64,000 nt of DNA from UBA830 sp002295635 (GTDB lineage Bacteria; Pseudomonadota; Alphaproteobacteria; MPNO01; UBA830): assembly GCA_002295635.1 (NCBI GenBank), contig DBHK01000005.1, positions 1-64,000 of the forward strand, read 5' to 3'. A model generated the notes under the pieces. The model was given only the letters and a program-made list of their open reading frames with translations, was not told the DNA's origin and ran no database searches. Position numbers and translations under genes: made by a program. Below are positions 8,966 to 19,379 of the stretch, piece by piece; the stretch's first letter is position 1; each line of letters starts with the position of its first letter.

Positions 8966-10259
8966 TACCTGTAACCGATATCGGCCACGCGGGAGAAATG
9001 CGATTAAGATACGGGTCGATGTGGAGGAAAACCGCGTCGAGAATACCTTGTTTTCCATCAGCGACAGAGCGGGCGGCAGCCATTCGGCGTTGCCGAACTA
9101 CCGAATTAGAGAGAAGAGTTCCGATTTCCTTTGCGAGTTCATCTGCCGACCGGGCTACAGACGAAGCGCCCGCAGTCATAAGCTCCCCCTGCGCGGCCAG
9201 AAAATTCTCCATATGAACACCATGAACGATAGCGCAACCCAATCGCGCTGGCTCGATTGGGTTTTGTCCGCCGTGGGGCACCAGAGTTCCTCCGACAAAT
9301 GCGATATCCGTCGCTCGAAAAAAGAGACCAAGTTCTCCGATTGTGTCAGCTAATAAAACAAATTTCGATGCATTTACCGGCTCAGATCGGCTACGAACCG
9401 AAACTGAGAGATTTCTTTCCGAAAGGATCTTCTCAATAGCACCCGCCCTCTCAGGGTGCCGGGGGACCACGATTGTTAGCAAGTCGGGCAAACTTCGAAT
9501 AAGTATTTCATGCGTATCCGCGATAACCTCTTCCTCACCCGAATGGGTACTGAAGGCTACCCATCTGGGTCGTCCGGCAATACTAGAGTCAAATTCGGAC
9601 TGTGCGTCAGCATCGGTGGGCAGGGGCGCTGCAGCAAATTTTAGGTTCCCCGGGCATGCAACATTCTTGGCCCCTAGAGCCCGCAGCCGATCGGCGTCCA
9701 ATTCCGTTTGCGCCATGCAAAGGTCAAATGTTTCTAAGAGTTGGCCGATCATCCAAGGAGCTCGCCTCCAGCCCCGAAAAGAAGCCGCCGATATTCGGGC
9801 ATTCATTAGAAGGGTAGGAATCTCTCTTTCTTTGACCTCCGACAGTACCGATGGCCAGAATTCGGATTCAACCCAGAGAGCTAGGTTGGGTTTCCAATGA
9901 TCTAGAAATCGTTTTACCCAAGGCACCCGATCCACTGGGATATACTGATGGATAACAGTTTCGGGTAATCGATTGTGTAATAATCGGGCCGAACTGACGG
10001 TACCGGAAGTCATGAGGATCGTTATCTCAGGCCGTTCCAAAGTTAGTCGGTCGATAAGACTTATCATCGAAAGTGATTCGCCGACGCTTGCCGCGTGTAT
10101 CCAGACAAGGGGGCCTTCAGGCCGCCGACAGGATGCGGACCCTTTACGTTCTTCGAACCGATGAGGGTCTTCTTTTCCTGCCTTTAGCCGCCGGGAGAGA
10201 TAATGGTTTATCAGTGGCCCGGATATCCAAGTTATGGCTCGATAAAAAGAAACGCTCAT
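8952..10259 (-). CDS. waaA: 3-deoxy-D-manno-octulosonic acid transferase
   Basis: WaaA (KdtA) adds Kdo sugars from CMP-Kdo to the lipid A precursor. The 435-residue protein starts with a membrane anchor and has the catalytic HAASVGES motif near residue 57, where Glu is the base. A GT-B C-terminal half carries FVGGTLVPHGGQNPIEPA, the typical CMP-Kdo binding loop. It overlaps the upstream acyltransferase stop by 1 base (TAATG) and the downstream lpxK start by 14 bases, so the cluster is translationally linked. Confidence 0.93.
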   Translation of the reverse strand: MSVSFYRAITWISGPLINHYLSRRLKAGKEDPHRFEERKGSASCRRPEGPLVWIHAASVGESLSMISLIDRLTLERPEITILMTSGTVSSARLLHNRLPETVIHQYIPVDRVPWVKRFLDHWKPNLALWVESEFWPSVLSEVKEREIPTLLMNARISAASFRGWRRAPWMIGQLLETFDLCMAQTELDADRLRALGAKNVACPGNLKFAAAPLPTDADAQSEFDSSIAGRPRWVAFSTHSGEEEVIADTHEILIRSLPDLLTIVVPRHPERAGAIEKILSERNLSVSVRSRSEPVNASKFVLLADTIGELGLFFRATDIAFVGGTLVPHGGQNPIEPARLGCAIVHGVHMENFLAAQGELMTAGASSVARSADELAKEIGTLLSNSVVRQRRMAAARSVADGKQGILDAVFLHIDPYLNRISPAWPISVTGNARA

Positions 10260-10993
10260 TAATTACCTCTGGGTGCTGATGGATCAGCTTCCGAATTAGC
10301 TTCTTCCGGCGAAACCGGGTAGCGCCCCAGTTCAGAATCAAGTGTCATTGTGAGGTCGATAAGAACTCGCTCCAGAGTTTGCCGAGTTTGCTCCGTGAGG
10401 CTTTCGTCAGCGTCGCGGGGTACTTCAATCGGGTGCCCAATCCTTACCACACCCCTGGTGAAAGGGAAGGGCAATACAAACCTATCCCATGAAAAAAAAA
10501 TTCTACAGCGCGACGCGGAAAAAGTTATTGGTAATAGGGCAGCGCCCGAAAGTTTGGCGGCTGAGATCGCCCCAGGTGCTGCACGCATCCGAGGTCCCCG
10601 TGGCCCATCGGGCGTAATACCGATGTATTCCCCGCGTTTAAGCGCGCGCACAATTCCGATCAGAGCGCTTCCGCCACCTTTTGATGATGAGCCCGATATG
10701 GTACCGACGCCCAAGTGTTTCAGTGTCCGAGAGATAAATACCCCGTCGCGGTGCTGAGATATCAGAATCCGTACAGGGGCTTTGTAAATCCATGCATTGG
10801 GAATCATCAGCATCCGTCCATGCCAAAAACAGGCGATAAACGGCTTACCTTTAGCAACCATTGAAGACGCTATATGCTGATTTTCCACTGTCCAGCGTCC
10901 AGTATACCAGACGATACGGAGGTAAGACGCTGCAAGCAAACTTAGCACAGAGGTAACTATGGGCCTACTAGTGATCTTTCGCAGCGACACCAT
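10259..10993 (-). CDS. DUF374 lysophospholipid acyltransferase-like protein
   Basis: The 244-residue protein has the DUF374 (LPLAT-like) signatures CFWHGRMLM near residue 56, ISQHRDG near residue 80 and ITPDGPRGPRM near residue 129. One or two N-terminal hydrophobic segments suggest membrane attachment. DUF374 members usually sit beside waaA and lpxK in alphaproteobacteria, as here. They are presumed to act in lipid A or phospholipid assembly, but the reaction is not settled. It lies 3 bases downstream of the ABC exporter gene. Confidence 0.85.
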   Translation of the reverse strand: MVSLRKITSRPIVTSVLSLLAASYLRIVWYTGRWTVENQHIASSMVAKGKPFIACFWHGRMLMIPNAWIYKAPVRILISQHRDGVFISRTLKHLGVGTISGSSSKGGGSALIGIVRALKRGEYIGITPDGPRGPRMRAAPGAISAAKLSGAALLPITFSASRCRIFFSWDRFVLPFPFTRGVVRIGHPIEVPRDADESLTEQTRQTLERVLIDLTMTLDSELGRYPVSPEEANSEADPSAPRGN

Positions 10994-10996
10994 CGA

Positions 10997-12835
10997 TTAA
11001 GACTGCACAACAGCTGCGGTTTGATCTTCTTCGTCTACGAACTGCATCGAATACAGTTTTGCGTAGGCACCACCTTGAGCCATTAGCTCAATATGGGTGC
11101 CAGTTTCCACGACTTTGCCATTTTGCATGAAGAATATAAAGTCCGCGTCGATAATCGTCGAAAGTCTGTGCGCAATTACCAATGTAGTCCGCCCCTGTTT
11201 GAGCCGCGATAATGCACCTTGCACAAGCCGCTCTGTTTCCGTATCGAGAGCGGATGTCGCTTCGTCTAGAAGTAAAATTGGTGCATCCTTTAACATCGCT
11301 CGTGCGATGGCGATGCGCTGCCTTTGGCCACCCGAGAGCTTGGCCCCTCGACCACCCACTTGAGTATCATATCCGTTGGGGAATTCAGAGATAAATTCTG
11401 CTGCGCCCGCATCAGACGCGGCACGGACGATCTCCTCGTCGGTCGCATCCGGTTTTCCGTAGGCAATATTGGCGCGGATTGTATCGTCAAAGAGAAGAAT
11501 TTCTTGGCTAACCAGGCCAATTCCACTGCGCAAGCTTTCGAGGGTTATATCACGAACGTCTTGACCATCAATTAGCACCTTGCCGCTACCCACGTCATAG
11601 AATCGAGGAATTAGGTTTAGGACCGTCGATTTGCCAGATCCGGACGGCCCGACTAGCGCCGCCGTCTTACCAGCGTCCACCTGAAGGTTAATACCGTTGA
11701 GTGCAGTGGATTTTTCGTTGTACTGAAAATGCACGTCTTCAAAACTAATTTGACCCCGGATGTCGTGAATCGTACGTGCGTTTTCAGAATTCGTGATCTT
11801 GGAACCAAGGTCCAGTATTGCGAAGACCCTTTGAGTGGCCGCAAGCCCCTGTTGCAGGGTGGCGTTGAGGTTAGCAATGTTCTTCATCGGTTTGTAGGCG
11901 GCAAGCAAAGCCGCCATAAATGACGCTAGCTCGCCTGTTGTCATTTGGCCGTCGATTACCAATAGACCGCCAAACAAAATGGCACAGGCTAACGCGATGC
12001 CACCCAGCGACTCCATCAAAGGCCGGCTTATCGCCTGAATGCGCGCTGCTTTTCGGGTTAGCTGGTAGACCCGTTCTATGGCATCGGACGCTCGATCGGA
12101 TTCGCGCTTTTCCATTGTGTAAGCTTTGACATGCCTCGCTCCTTGGAATGTCTCATCTAGTAAAGTTGTAAGATCTCCAGTTTCTATCTGCGTATTACGG
12201 GAAATTTTCCTAATTCGTTTGCCGATCTTTACGATGGGATAAAGTGCCAGCGGAAAAACTATTATTGTGAGAAGCGCCAGCGACCAGTTGTGAAAGACCA
12301 AGATCATCAACAAAAAAATCACAAGCAGCGAATCTTTGATCAGTCCGGTAAGCGCCTTTGCCATCGAATGGCGAAGTAAGTTCGCATCGTTGATGAATCG
12401 GGAAATAAGGATACCCACCGAATTATCGAGAAAGAATTGCAGATCGGTACGGATTACACCGCGATACATCGAGGACTGCAGGTTCGCTACCATTCGATGT
12501 CCGATAACCTCCATGTTTACAGCTTCGAAGTAGCCGGCCAGTCCGGAGATGATCGCGAGTCCGATTATAGCGCCGGGGAGAAGGTAAAGCATTGTCCGGT
12601 CCCGGGCTATCAGGACTTGGTCAACCACGTCTTTCAATAGGTAGATCATGCTCGCTGAGGTACCCGCAACCAGCAACATGCAGAGAAATGTTAAGAGTAT
12701 ACGCTTGTGTTGGGGCCATAGTTGTTCGCGAACAAGCCGGTTGACCAGCGTCTTAGAAGTCTCATGCGCTTCTTCAGTCAGTTCCAACCCGGTGTCGGGC
12801 GCCTTCGCGTTATCGGCCAATGTAAAAGGTTCCAT
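10997..12835 (-). CDS. MsbA-like ABC transporter, fused permease and ATPase
   Basis: The 612-residue half-transporter has six predicted membrane helices in the first ~330 residues and a C-terminal nucleotide-binding domain. The latter shows Walker A (GPSGSGKST), signature (LSGGQRQR), Walker B (ILLLDEATSALD) and H-loop (IAHRLST). Position between pmbA and the DUF374/waaA/lpxK genes argues that it flips lipid A or core LPS across the inner membrane, like MsbA. The family also holds peptide and drug exporters, so the substrate rests on context. A 91-base gap separates it from pmbA upstream. Confidence 0.9.
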   Translation of the reverse strand: MEPFTLADNAKAPDTGLELTEEAHETSKTLVNRLVREQLWPQHKRILLTFLCMLLVAGTSASMIYLLKDVVDQVLIARDRTMLYLLPGAIIGLAIISGLAGYFEAVNMEVIGHRMVANLQSSMYRGVIRTDLQFFLDNSVGILISRFINDANLLRHSMAKALTGLIKDSLLVIFLLMILVFHNWSLALLTIIVFPLALYPIVKIGKRIRKISRNTQIETGDLTTLLDETFQGARHVKAYTMEKRESDRASDAIERVYQLTRKAARIQAISRPLMESLGGIALACAILFGGLLVIDGQMTTGELASFMAALLAAYKPMKNIANLNATLQQGLAATQRVFAILDLGSKITNSENARTIHDIRGQISFEDVHFQYNEKSTALNGINLQVDAGKTAALVGPSGSGKSTVLNLIPRFYDVGSGKVLIDGQDVRDITLESLRSGIGLVSQEILLFDDTIRANIAYGKPDATDEEIVRAASDAGAAEFISEFPNGYDTQVGGRGAKLSGGQRQRIAIARAMLKDAPILLLDEATSALDTETERLVQGALSRLKQGRTTLVIAHRLSTIIDADFIFFMQNGKVVETGTHIELMAQGGAYAKLYSMQFVDEEDQTAAVVQS

Positions 12836-12926
12836 TTCTCATGGGCTCAATACCAAAAATTAGAATACCACGCCTGCCGAGGGCGGCCAATTAATTGAAA
12901 AGATGCGGGAATTTTTTTCTCGTGAA

Positions 12927-14270
12927 TCAATTACCTGCAACTGTCATTCCGTCGATGCGAAGTGTGGGCGCATCTGTACCATCTCGAAACGCTAAATCAT
13001 CCGCCGGGATCAATTTTTTGAACATGTCTTTGAGGTTGCCGGCGACGGTCATTTCAGTGACCGGGTAGGTAATTTCGCCGTTCTCAATCCAGAATCCTGA
13101 TGCTCCTCGGCTGTAATCGCCCGTCACCATGTTGATACCCATGCCGATCAATTCCGTAACATAAAAACCGCGAATTATATCGGATATAAGATCGGCGGGG
13201 GAGTATCTCCCGGCTTCCATATAGAGGTTTGTGACGCCTGGTGACGGCGGAGACGCGGTACCGCGGGAGGCATTCCCCGTCGATTCAATGCCTAATTGCC
13301 GCGCTGAAGCGAGGTCGAGTACCCAAGTTTCGAGGACACCGTCTTTAGCGAGGTATTTCTTAGAATTGGCTAGGCCTTCTGCGTCGAATGGTTTGGAACG
13401 CAAACCCCGGTCCCGGTGGGGATCGTCAACGATGTTGATGCCGTCAGCAAGGACCTTCTTACCCATTTCATCCCTCAGAAAAGATGTTCCTCTAGAAATG
13501 GAAGATCCGTTAATAGCTCCGGCATAATGTCGAACTATACCGCCGGATACCCGGGGATCGTAGATCACCGGCACCTGTTGGGTTTCGACTTTACGGGCAT
13601 TCAGGCGCTTTACCGCCCGTTTGCCGGCATTGCGGCCAATTTCCACCGGGTCGGCTAGATCTGCATGGTAAACCGATGACGTATAGTCGTAATCTCGTTC
13701 CATGCTTGTACCTTCACCGGCGAGTACTGAGGCAGCTAGGCTGTGGCTCGAAGTTTCGTAGCTTCGCGCAAAACCATTCGATGTCGCAATGGCGATGCGC
13801 GCCTTACTCCATGCGGTCTCAGCGCCCTCGGTGTTGGTGATTCCCGCCACTGACCGTGCAGCATCCTCCGCGCTGCAGGCTGCCTCAATAAGACTCTCAT
13901 CTCTTGGTTCCTTTGCATCGTAGATTTGCAGCGTTGGTGGATCAGTGACTAGGGAGTCTGCGGTGGCAATGCCGCAATAAGGATCTTCGGGCGCTGCCTT
14001 TGCCATCGCGACGGCGCGGGCGACAACATCCTTTATCGCTCCCTCTTCGAAATCCGTAGAAGATACGATTGCCTGTTGCCTGCCGACGAAAACCCGAAGT
14101 CCAAGGTCATTGCTTTCGGAACGTTCTAATTTTTCTAGTTTTCCCAAACGACAGGATACTGAGACCGATGACGCATTAAAGACGACTGCATCGGCCGCGT
14201 CGGCGCCCTGCTTAAGAGCGTCGTCCATCAGGTTCGAGAGAAGTGAAAGTTGATCGTATGACTCTGCCAT
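12927..14270 (-). CDS. pmbA: TldE/PmbA family metallopeptidase component
   Basis: The 447-residue protein has the TldD/PmbA architecture: an N-terminal domain (DQLSLLSNLMDDALKQGADAADAVV), a central domain, and a C-terminal part with NLYMEAGRYSPADLISDIIRG and GDYSRGASGFWIENG. PmbA (TldE) partners TldD in a zinc peptidase that trims unfolded or modified peptides. PmbA itself lacks the TldD metal-binding HExxxH, and I see none here. tldD is not in the window. It starts 5 bases after ubiD, so the two are probably in one transcript. Confidence 0.9.
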   Translation of the reverse strand: MAESYDQLSLLSNLMDDALKQGADAADAVVFNASSVSVSCRLGKLEKLERSESNDLGLRVFVGRQQAIVSSTDFEEGAIKDVVARAVAMAKAAPEDPYCGIATADSLVTDPPTLQIYDAKEPRDESLIEAACSAEDAARSVAGITNTEGAETAWSKARIAIATSNGFARSYETSSHSLAASVLAGEGTSMERDYDYTSSVYHADLADPVEIGRNAGKRAVKRLNARKVETQQVPVIYDPRVSGGIVRHYAGAINGSSISRGTSFLRDEMGKKVLADGINIVDDPHRDRGLRSKPFDAEGLANSKKYLAKDGVLETWVLDLASARQLGIESTGNASRGTASPPSPGVTNLYMEAGRYSPADLISDIIRGFYVTELIGMGINMVTGDYSRGASGFWIENGEITYPVTEMTVAGNLKDMFKKLIPADDLAFRDGTDAPTLRIDGMTVAGN

Positions 14271-14275
14271 GCTGT

Positions 14276-15784
14276 CTACCCGTCTTTAGAGATCCATATA
14301 TCCCGTCCTTCGCCGGGCAGTCCGTAATCGTTCCATTTGCGTGTAACTTCTTCTATAATTTCGTCGCTCATGCGGAGCTTTTGGCCCCATTCACGGTTCG
14401 TTTCCGAACCGATTTTCGCCGTTGCATCTATTCCCATTTTTGATCCTAAGCCTTCGACCGGTGATGCGAAATCAAGATAGTCTATAGGCGTATTCTCGAT
14501 CGTCGTAACATCACGCGCGGCATCCACATTAGTGGATATTGCCCAAATTACGTCTTCCCACTTCCGCGCGTCGATGTCCTGGTCAACCACGATCACGAAT
14601 TTGGTATACATGAACTGTTTTAGGTATGACCAAACGCCCATCATGATACGTTTCGCTTGGCCCGGGTATGTCTTCCGGATCGATACGACGGCGACCCGGT
14701 ATGAACAGGCCTCCGGCGGAAGCCAAAAATCGACAATTTCCGGAAACTGCTGGACTAAAAGCGGGATGAAAATATCGTTTAGAGACCGTCCTAATACCGA
14801 TGGCTCATCTGGCGGTCGGCCGGTGAATGTCGTCAAATAAATTGGGTCTCTGCGCATGGTGATCGCAGAGACGGTGAAAACTGGAAACGGTTCAACAGCA
14901 TTATAATAACCCGTGTGATCGCCAAACGGTCCTTCCATTCCAGATTCGGTCAGAGATACGTGTCCTTCGATTACTATCTCCGCCTCTGCCGGCACCTGAA
15001 GGGGAACAGTCTTGCAGTCGACCAATGTAAGCTTTTTGCCCCGAAGCAGCCCGGCGAACTGGTACTCCGACATTGTCTCCGGAACCGGGGCGACGGCGGC
15101 GATAATGGTTGCTGGATCTACGCCGATCACGGCTGCTGCCGGCACCGAGACCAATCCTTCTCGGGCAGCATCGTCGGCGTGTTTGGCGCCACCGCGATGG
15201 GCTAGCCAGCGCATGAGGGTTGTGTCTCGGCCAGTGACCTGCATTCTATAAATACCGATATTCGTCTTTCTATCATCGCCTTGGGTAACCACGAGAGGCC
15301 AAGTAATCAGAGGTGAAGGTTCATCTGGCCAGCAGGTCTGAATTGGCAATTTCTGCAGATCAATGTCGTGGCCCGTTAAGACAATTTCTTGGCAAGGTGC
15401 GCTGGTGACCCTTTTCGGCTTCATTGCCATTACTGTCTTCAGGAGAGGAAGCATATCGATTGCTTCCTGCCATCCCCCGGGCGGTTCCGGCTGACGAAGA
15501 AAAGCCAGCTGTTCGCCGAATGCGCGGAGTTCCTCAGGCGATTTCTCTAGACCCCAGGCAACCCGTTCGACAGTACCGAATAAATTGGCCAGAACCGGTA
15601 TCCGCTGAGAAGAGCCGGCGGCATTTACTACATTCTCGAAAAGCACGGCAGGGCCGTCTTCCGCAAGAAGACGGCTCTGGATTTCTGTCATTTCCAGATA
15701 TGTCGAGACGGGTTCAGAAACCCGGATTAGCCGGTTTTCTTTTTCCAGTTTGACTATAAAGTCGCGAATATTGGCATAGGCCAT
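14276..15784 (-). CDS. ubiD: UbiD, 4-hydroxy-3-polyprenylbenzoate decarboxylase
   Basis: UbiD uses prenylated FMN to decarboxylate the ubiquinone precursor. This 502-residue copy has the canonical N-terminus (AYANIRDFIVKLEKENRLIRV), the prFMN/Mn region (TNIGIYRMQV) and the catalytic GPFGDHTGYYN segment. Its C-terminus (TRKWNDYGLPG) is the usual ending of respiratory-quinone UbiD enzymes. I start at the Met of MAYANIRD because homologues begin there; 24 codons upstream are also open. Contrast the divergent UbiD-family protein at 24143-25687. No ubiX is seen in the window. Confidence 0.9.
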   Translation of the reverse strand: MAYANIRDFIVKLEKENRLIRVSEPVSTYLEMTEIQSRLLAEDGPAVLFENVVNAAGSSQRIPVLANLFGTVERVAWGLEKSPEELRAFGEQLAFLRQPEPPGGWQEAIDMLPLLKTVMAMKPKRVTSAPCQEIVLTGHDIDLQKLPIQTCWPDEPSPLITWPLVVTQGDDRKTNIGIYRMQVTGRDTTLMRWLAHRGGAKHADDAAREGLVSVPAAAVIGVDPATIIAAVAPVPETMSEYQFAGLLRGKKLTLVDCKTVPLQVPAEAEIVIEGHVSLTESGMEGPFGDHTGYYNAVEPFPVFTVSAITMRRDPIYLTTFTGRPPDEPSVLGRSLNDIFIPLLVQQFPEIVDFWLPPEACSYRVAVVSIRKTYPGQAKRIMMGVWSYLKQFMYTKFVIVVDQDIDARKWEDVIWAISTNVDAARDVTTIENTPIDYLDFASPVEGLGSKMGIDATAKIGSETNREWGQKLRMSDEIIEEVTRKWNDYGLPGEGRDIWISKDG

Positions 15785-15863
15785 GGTTTCGGGGTTCTGC
15801 ACTAAGGTGATCTCACGGTCAAGCATCGGTGTGCCACCCCGATCGGCTCTATTCAATAAACGT

Positions 15864-16589
15864 ATGGCGGAAGAAATGAACGATCCTGTTGCACACGCGA
15901 AATCCTATCCGTTCCCCGTTCCGGGGCGGTCGTATACTTTTTGTGATGGCCGCGTGACAGATATGCCAGACGAAGGCTTCGACAGCACGGGAAGAAGACC
16001 AGTTCTGGCAGCGGGATCAAACCAGTCACATGAGCAATTGGCCAGAAAGTTTTATCGGATTTCGGGGAATGTCGAAATACCGGTTCAGAAAGGAAGACTG
16101 CACGATTTTGACTCGGTATATGCAGCTCATTTGGCCGGTTACGGCTCGGTACCATCCACATTCTATCCCTCCCCGGGAACTGTGGTAACTACCTATTTGT
16201 TGTGGCTCGATGACGCTCAGCTGAACCGTATGCACGAGACTGAGCGAAATTATACATACGACCACCTTAACGAAATCAGAGTAGAAATAGACGGTCTAGG
16301 AGAGTTACTCCGAGAGGCCTATGCATACACCGCCAAGATCGGATGTGTTAATCATGCCGGTACGCCCATTGCCCTAAGTGAAATTTCCGCATGTGAAAGG
16401 GCATTCTCGTCAATGTCACAGCTGGAAGTTCTTGAACATATTCGAGATCGGATTGCTCCAAACGAGGACCTCGACACTTTTATCCTCTCGCAGATAGAAG
16501 ATGAAGGCGTTCGCCGAGCCAGATCGGCGATCCTTTCTGAAGACGCTATAGTTGGAAATTATCCGAGGACCGTGATTCGTGAGCTTTAG
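15864..16589 (+). CDS. conserved hypothetical, possible gamma-glutamylcyclotransferase-like fold
   Basis: The protein is about 241 residues. I do not recognise the family with certainty. The segment PVLAAGSNQSHEQLARKF resembles the glycine-rich substrate loop of GGCT/AIG2 folds (usually YGSN). YPSPGTVVTTYLLWL followed by HETERNY resembles the strand and catalytic Glu that come later in that fold. The reading frame is open further upstream into ubiD, but I start at the Met of MAEEMNDP, 79 bases from the divergent ubiD start. It converges on fdsA with a 3-base gap. Function unknown. Confidence 0.6.
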   Translation: MAEEMNDPVAHAKSYPFPVPGRSYTFCDGRVTDMPDEGFDSTGRRPVLAAGSNQSHEQLARKFYRISGNVEIPVQKGRLHDFDSVYAAHLAGYGSVPSTFYPSPGTVVTTYLLWLDDAQLNRMHETERNYTYDHLNEIRVEIDGLGELLREAYAYTAKIGCVNHAGTPIALSEISACERAFSSMSQLEVLEHIRDRIAPNEDLDTFILSQIEDEGVRRARSAILSEDAIVGNYPRTVIREL

Positions 16590-16592
16590 GAA

Positions 16593-19364
16593 TTACTCTA
16601 AAGCAACAGCCGGCGCCTTATCTACCTTCGCGGCACAGAATTTGAATTCGGGAATTTTCCCGAAAGGATCGAGTGCAGCGTTGGTCAACAAATTTGCGGC
16701 GGCTTCAGCATAGCAGAACGGGATAAATACTACGCCCTCCGGAACTTCCCGGTCTGCGCGGGCCTTCAATTCAATAACGCCGCGTCGGGTTTCGACCCGG
16801 ATTGTGTCTCCCGGGTTAATATTCATTTGGACTAACGCCTTTGGCGAGAGGTTAGCTGTTGCTTCCGGTTCCAGAGCGTCCAAGACCCCAGCCCGTCTTG
16901 TCATACTGCCGGTATGCCAGTGTTCAAGTACCCTGCCTGTGGTCAGGATCATTGGAAATTCATCGTCGGGTACCTCGTCGGGTGGCAGTACATCGGCGGG
17001 CACAAATTTTCCGCGTCCTGTATCCGTTGGAAACCCCTCCCGAAAAATGATTTCTTGGCTGATGCCATTATTATCTAGCGGATAGGTAATAGAATCTTCT
17101 TCTTGCAGACGTTTCCAAGTTATACCTTTAAACGAGGGCATGCAGGCCGCCATTTCTTCGAAAACCTCGGCGGTTTCGGCGTATTTCCAGTTCAGTCCGA
17201 TCCGGCGCGCGATTTCTTGGATGATCCATATGTCCTGTCTGGCATCGCCGGGCAACGGCAGTGCCTTGCGCCCGATTTGAACCTGACGGTTCGTATTAGT
17301 GAAGGTACCTTCCTTTTCTGGAAATGAGCTAGCGGGCAAAATGACATCCGCATGAAATGCAGTCTCCGTTAGGAAGAGGTCTTGAACGACCAGATGGTCC
17401 AGCGCAGCGAGCGCCTGTCGAGCATGACGTACATCTGGATCTGACATAGCAGGGTTCTCTCCCATAATGTACATCGCACGGATTTCCCCAGTATGGATCG
17501 CGTTCATAATTTCTACGACAGTTAGCCCCCGATTTGGATTAAGCTCGGACCCCCAGAATTCCTCAAACTGAGCATGTATGGAAGGTTCATCGACCGATAC
17601 GTAATCAGGGAAAAACATTGGGATTAGACCTGCATCCGACGCCCCCTGGACGTTGTTCTGGCCACGCAAGGGGTGAAGGCCTGTTCCGGGCCGCCCCACA
17701 TGTCCAGTCATTAATGCAAGGGAAATCAGACACCGAGAATTATCCGTTCCGTGCACATGTTGAGATATACCCATACCCCAAAAAATTATACCACGATCTG
17801 CTTGTGCGAATTCGCGGGCTATGGTTCTGATTGTCTCAGCATTGACCCCACAAATGTCTGCCATATTTTCGGGGGAGAATCCCCTCAGGTGTTCTCTGAG
17901 TTCATCGAAACCTTCGGTAAAACCTTTTATATAATTCTCGTCTGTCAAATCTTCTTCGACAATCGTGTGCATCATGGCGTTTAGCAATGCAACATCCGTC
18001 CCGCCCTTGAACTGGACCATATGAGTGGCATGACGGGTAAGCGACTGGCCGCGCGGATCCATAACGATCAGCTTTGCTCCGTTCTTAACTGCGTTTTTGA
18101 AGAATGTTGCCGCAACTGGATGGTTAACGGTTGGATTGGCACCTATTACAATAATTACATCTGATTTTGCGGCATCATAAAATGGTGCGGATACTGCACC
18201 AGAATTCACTGTCTCCATCAAGGCCGCCACCGAGGAGGCATGGCAGAGCCGGGTGCAATGATCGACGTTGTTAGTTCCAAAACCGGTCCGGACAAGTTTC
18301 TGGAAAAGGTACGCCTCTTCGTTCGACCCCTTAGCAGAACCTAAACCGGCAAGTCCTGACCCACCGGTTTCATTAACCACTTTTTTCAGACCACGCGCTG
18401 CAAAATCTAGCGCTTCATCCCATGTCACTTTCCGGAAATATCGCATTGGATTAGACGAATCGAATGACGCGTCAGCGTCCTTAGGAACATCATTTTTCCT
18501 GATTAGCGGGTAGGTCAAGCGATCCGGATGGTGTACGTAATCGAATCCGAAGCGACCTTTTACGCACAGTCGATTTCGGTTAGCAGGCCCATCGCGACCA
18601 TCGACAAAAAGCAGCTTATCATTCTTTATATTGTATGTTAGCTGGCATCCGACACCGCAATAAGGACAGATCGATTTAACTTGTCTATCCGGTTGCACCC
18701 GCCCGTTGGGGGAAGTGACGGCAGCCGGCAACAACGCGCCAGTCGGACATGCCTGAACGCATTCTCCGCAAGCGACGCAAGTGCTATCGCCCATTGGGTC
18801 GTCGAAATCAAAAACAACTTTTGAGTCGGCGCCGCGATGGGCCATGCCGATCACATCGTTGACCTGTACATCCCGGCAAGCGCGTACGCATAGCGTACAG
18901 TTAATACAAGCATCTAGATTCACGGCCATGGCAGGATGAGAAAGGTCGGCGTCGAGCCTCCTTTTTGCCGGGAAGCGAGATGATCCGACATCCAGTATTT
19001 TAGCCCATCGCCAGAACTTAGACCCTTCATCATGTGCCTTTTCGGGCGACGGTTGATCAGCGATTAGGAGTTCGAAAACAATTTTTCGCGCGGACACTGC
19101 ACGTTCAGTTGCAGTTTTGACCACCATTCCCTCTAACGGCTGACGGATGCATGAGGCAGCAAGCACCCGTTCGTCATTGATTTCGACCATGCAGGCGCGG
19201 CAATTGCCGTCCGCGCGGTAACCGGGTTCCGGCGAATAACACAAATGTGGAATTTCTGTTCCGTAGCGTTGGGCCGCCTGCCAAATGGACTCACCCGGTT
19301 CGGCCCATACCTCTTGGCCATCGAGTGAGAATTTGATGTTCTCCGCAGATCCGTCAAGCGGCAT
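16593..19364 (-). CDS. fdsA: NAD-dependent formate dehydrogenase, catalytic alpha subunit
   Basis: The 923-residue subunit oxidises formate at a molybdenum (or tungsten) bis-MGD centre. Domains in order are a plant-type [2Fe-2S] domain (about residues 1-85), a NuoG-like His/Cys region, two 4Fe-4S motifs (CINCTLCVRAC and CVACGECVQACP), then the Mo domain with its own 4Fe-4S cluster (CPYCGVGC). The catalytic Cys is in HCTRLCHASSV, and the C-terminal MGD-binding domain follows. An AAGGA ribosome site precedes the ATG. It starts 15 bases after the fused beta/gamma subunit gene. fdhD and fdsD are not found nearby, so maturation genes must lie elsewhere. Confidence 0.93.
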   Translation of the reverse strand: MPLDGSAENIKFSLDGQEVWAEPGESIWQAAQRYGTEIPHLCYSPEPGYRADGNCRACMVEINDERVLAASCIRQPLEGMVVKTATERAVSARKIVFELLIADQPSPEKAHDEGSKFWRWAKILDVGSSRFPAKRRLDADLSHPAMAVNLDACINCTLCVRACRDVQVNDVIGMAHRGADSKVVFDFDDPMGDSTCVACGECVQACPTGALLPAAVTSPNGRVQPDRQVKSICPYCGVGCQLTYNIKNDKLLFVDGRDGPANRNRLCVKGRFGFDYVHHPDRLTYPLIRKNDVPKDADASFDSSNPMRYFRKVTWDEALDFAARGLKKVVNETGGSGLAGLGSAKGSNEEAYLFQKLVRTGFGTNNVDHCTRLCHASSVAALMETVNSGAVSAPFYDAAKSDVIIVIGANPTVNHPVAATFFKNAVKNGAKLIVMDPRGQSLTRHATHMVQFKGGTDVALLNAMMHTIVEEDLTDENYIKGFTEGFDELREHLRGFSPENMADICGVNAETIRTIAREFAQADRGIIFWGMGISQHVHGTDNSRCLISLALMTGHVGRPGTGLHPLRGQNNVQGASDAGLIPMFFPDYVSVDEPSIHAQFEEFWGSELNPNRGLTVVEIMNAIHTGEIRAMYIMGENPAMSDPDVRHARQALAALDHLVVQDLFLTETAFHADVILPASSFPEKEGTFTNTNRQVQIGRKALPLPGDARQDIWIIQEIARRIGLNWKYAETAEVFEEMAACMPSFKGITWKRLQEEDSITYPLDNNGISQEIIFREGFPTDTGRGKFVPADVLPPDEVPDDEFPMILTTGRVLEHWHTGSMTRRAGVLDALEPEATANLSPKALVQMNINPGDTIRVETRRGVIELKARADREVPEGVVFIPFCYAEAAANLLTNAALDPFGKIPEFKFCAAKVDKAPAVALE

Positions 19365-19379
19365 GGTCTTTTCCTTAGC

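Noticed and set aside
8679..9353. 224-codon plus-strand open frame
   Set aside because: It lies antisense to lpxK and waaA, which carry diagnostic motifs, and its own product resembles nothing.
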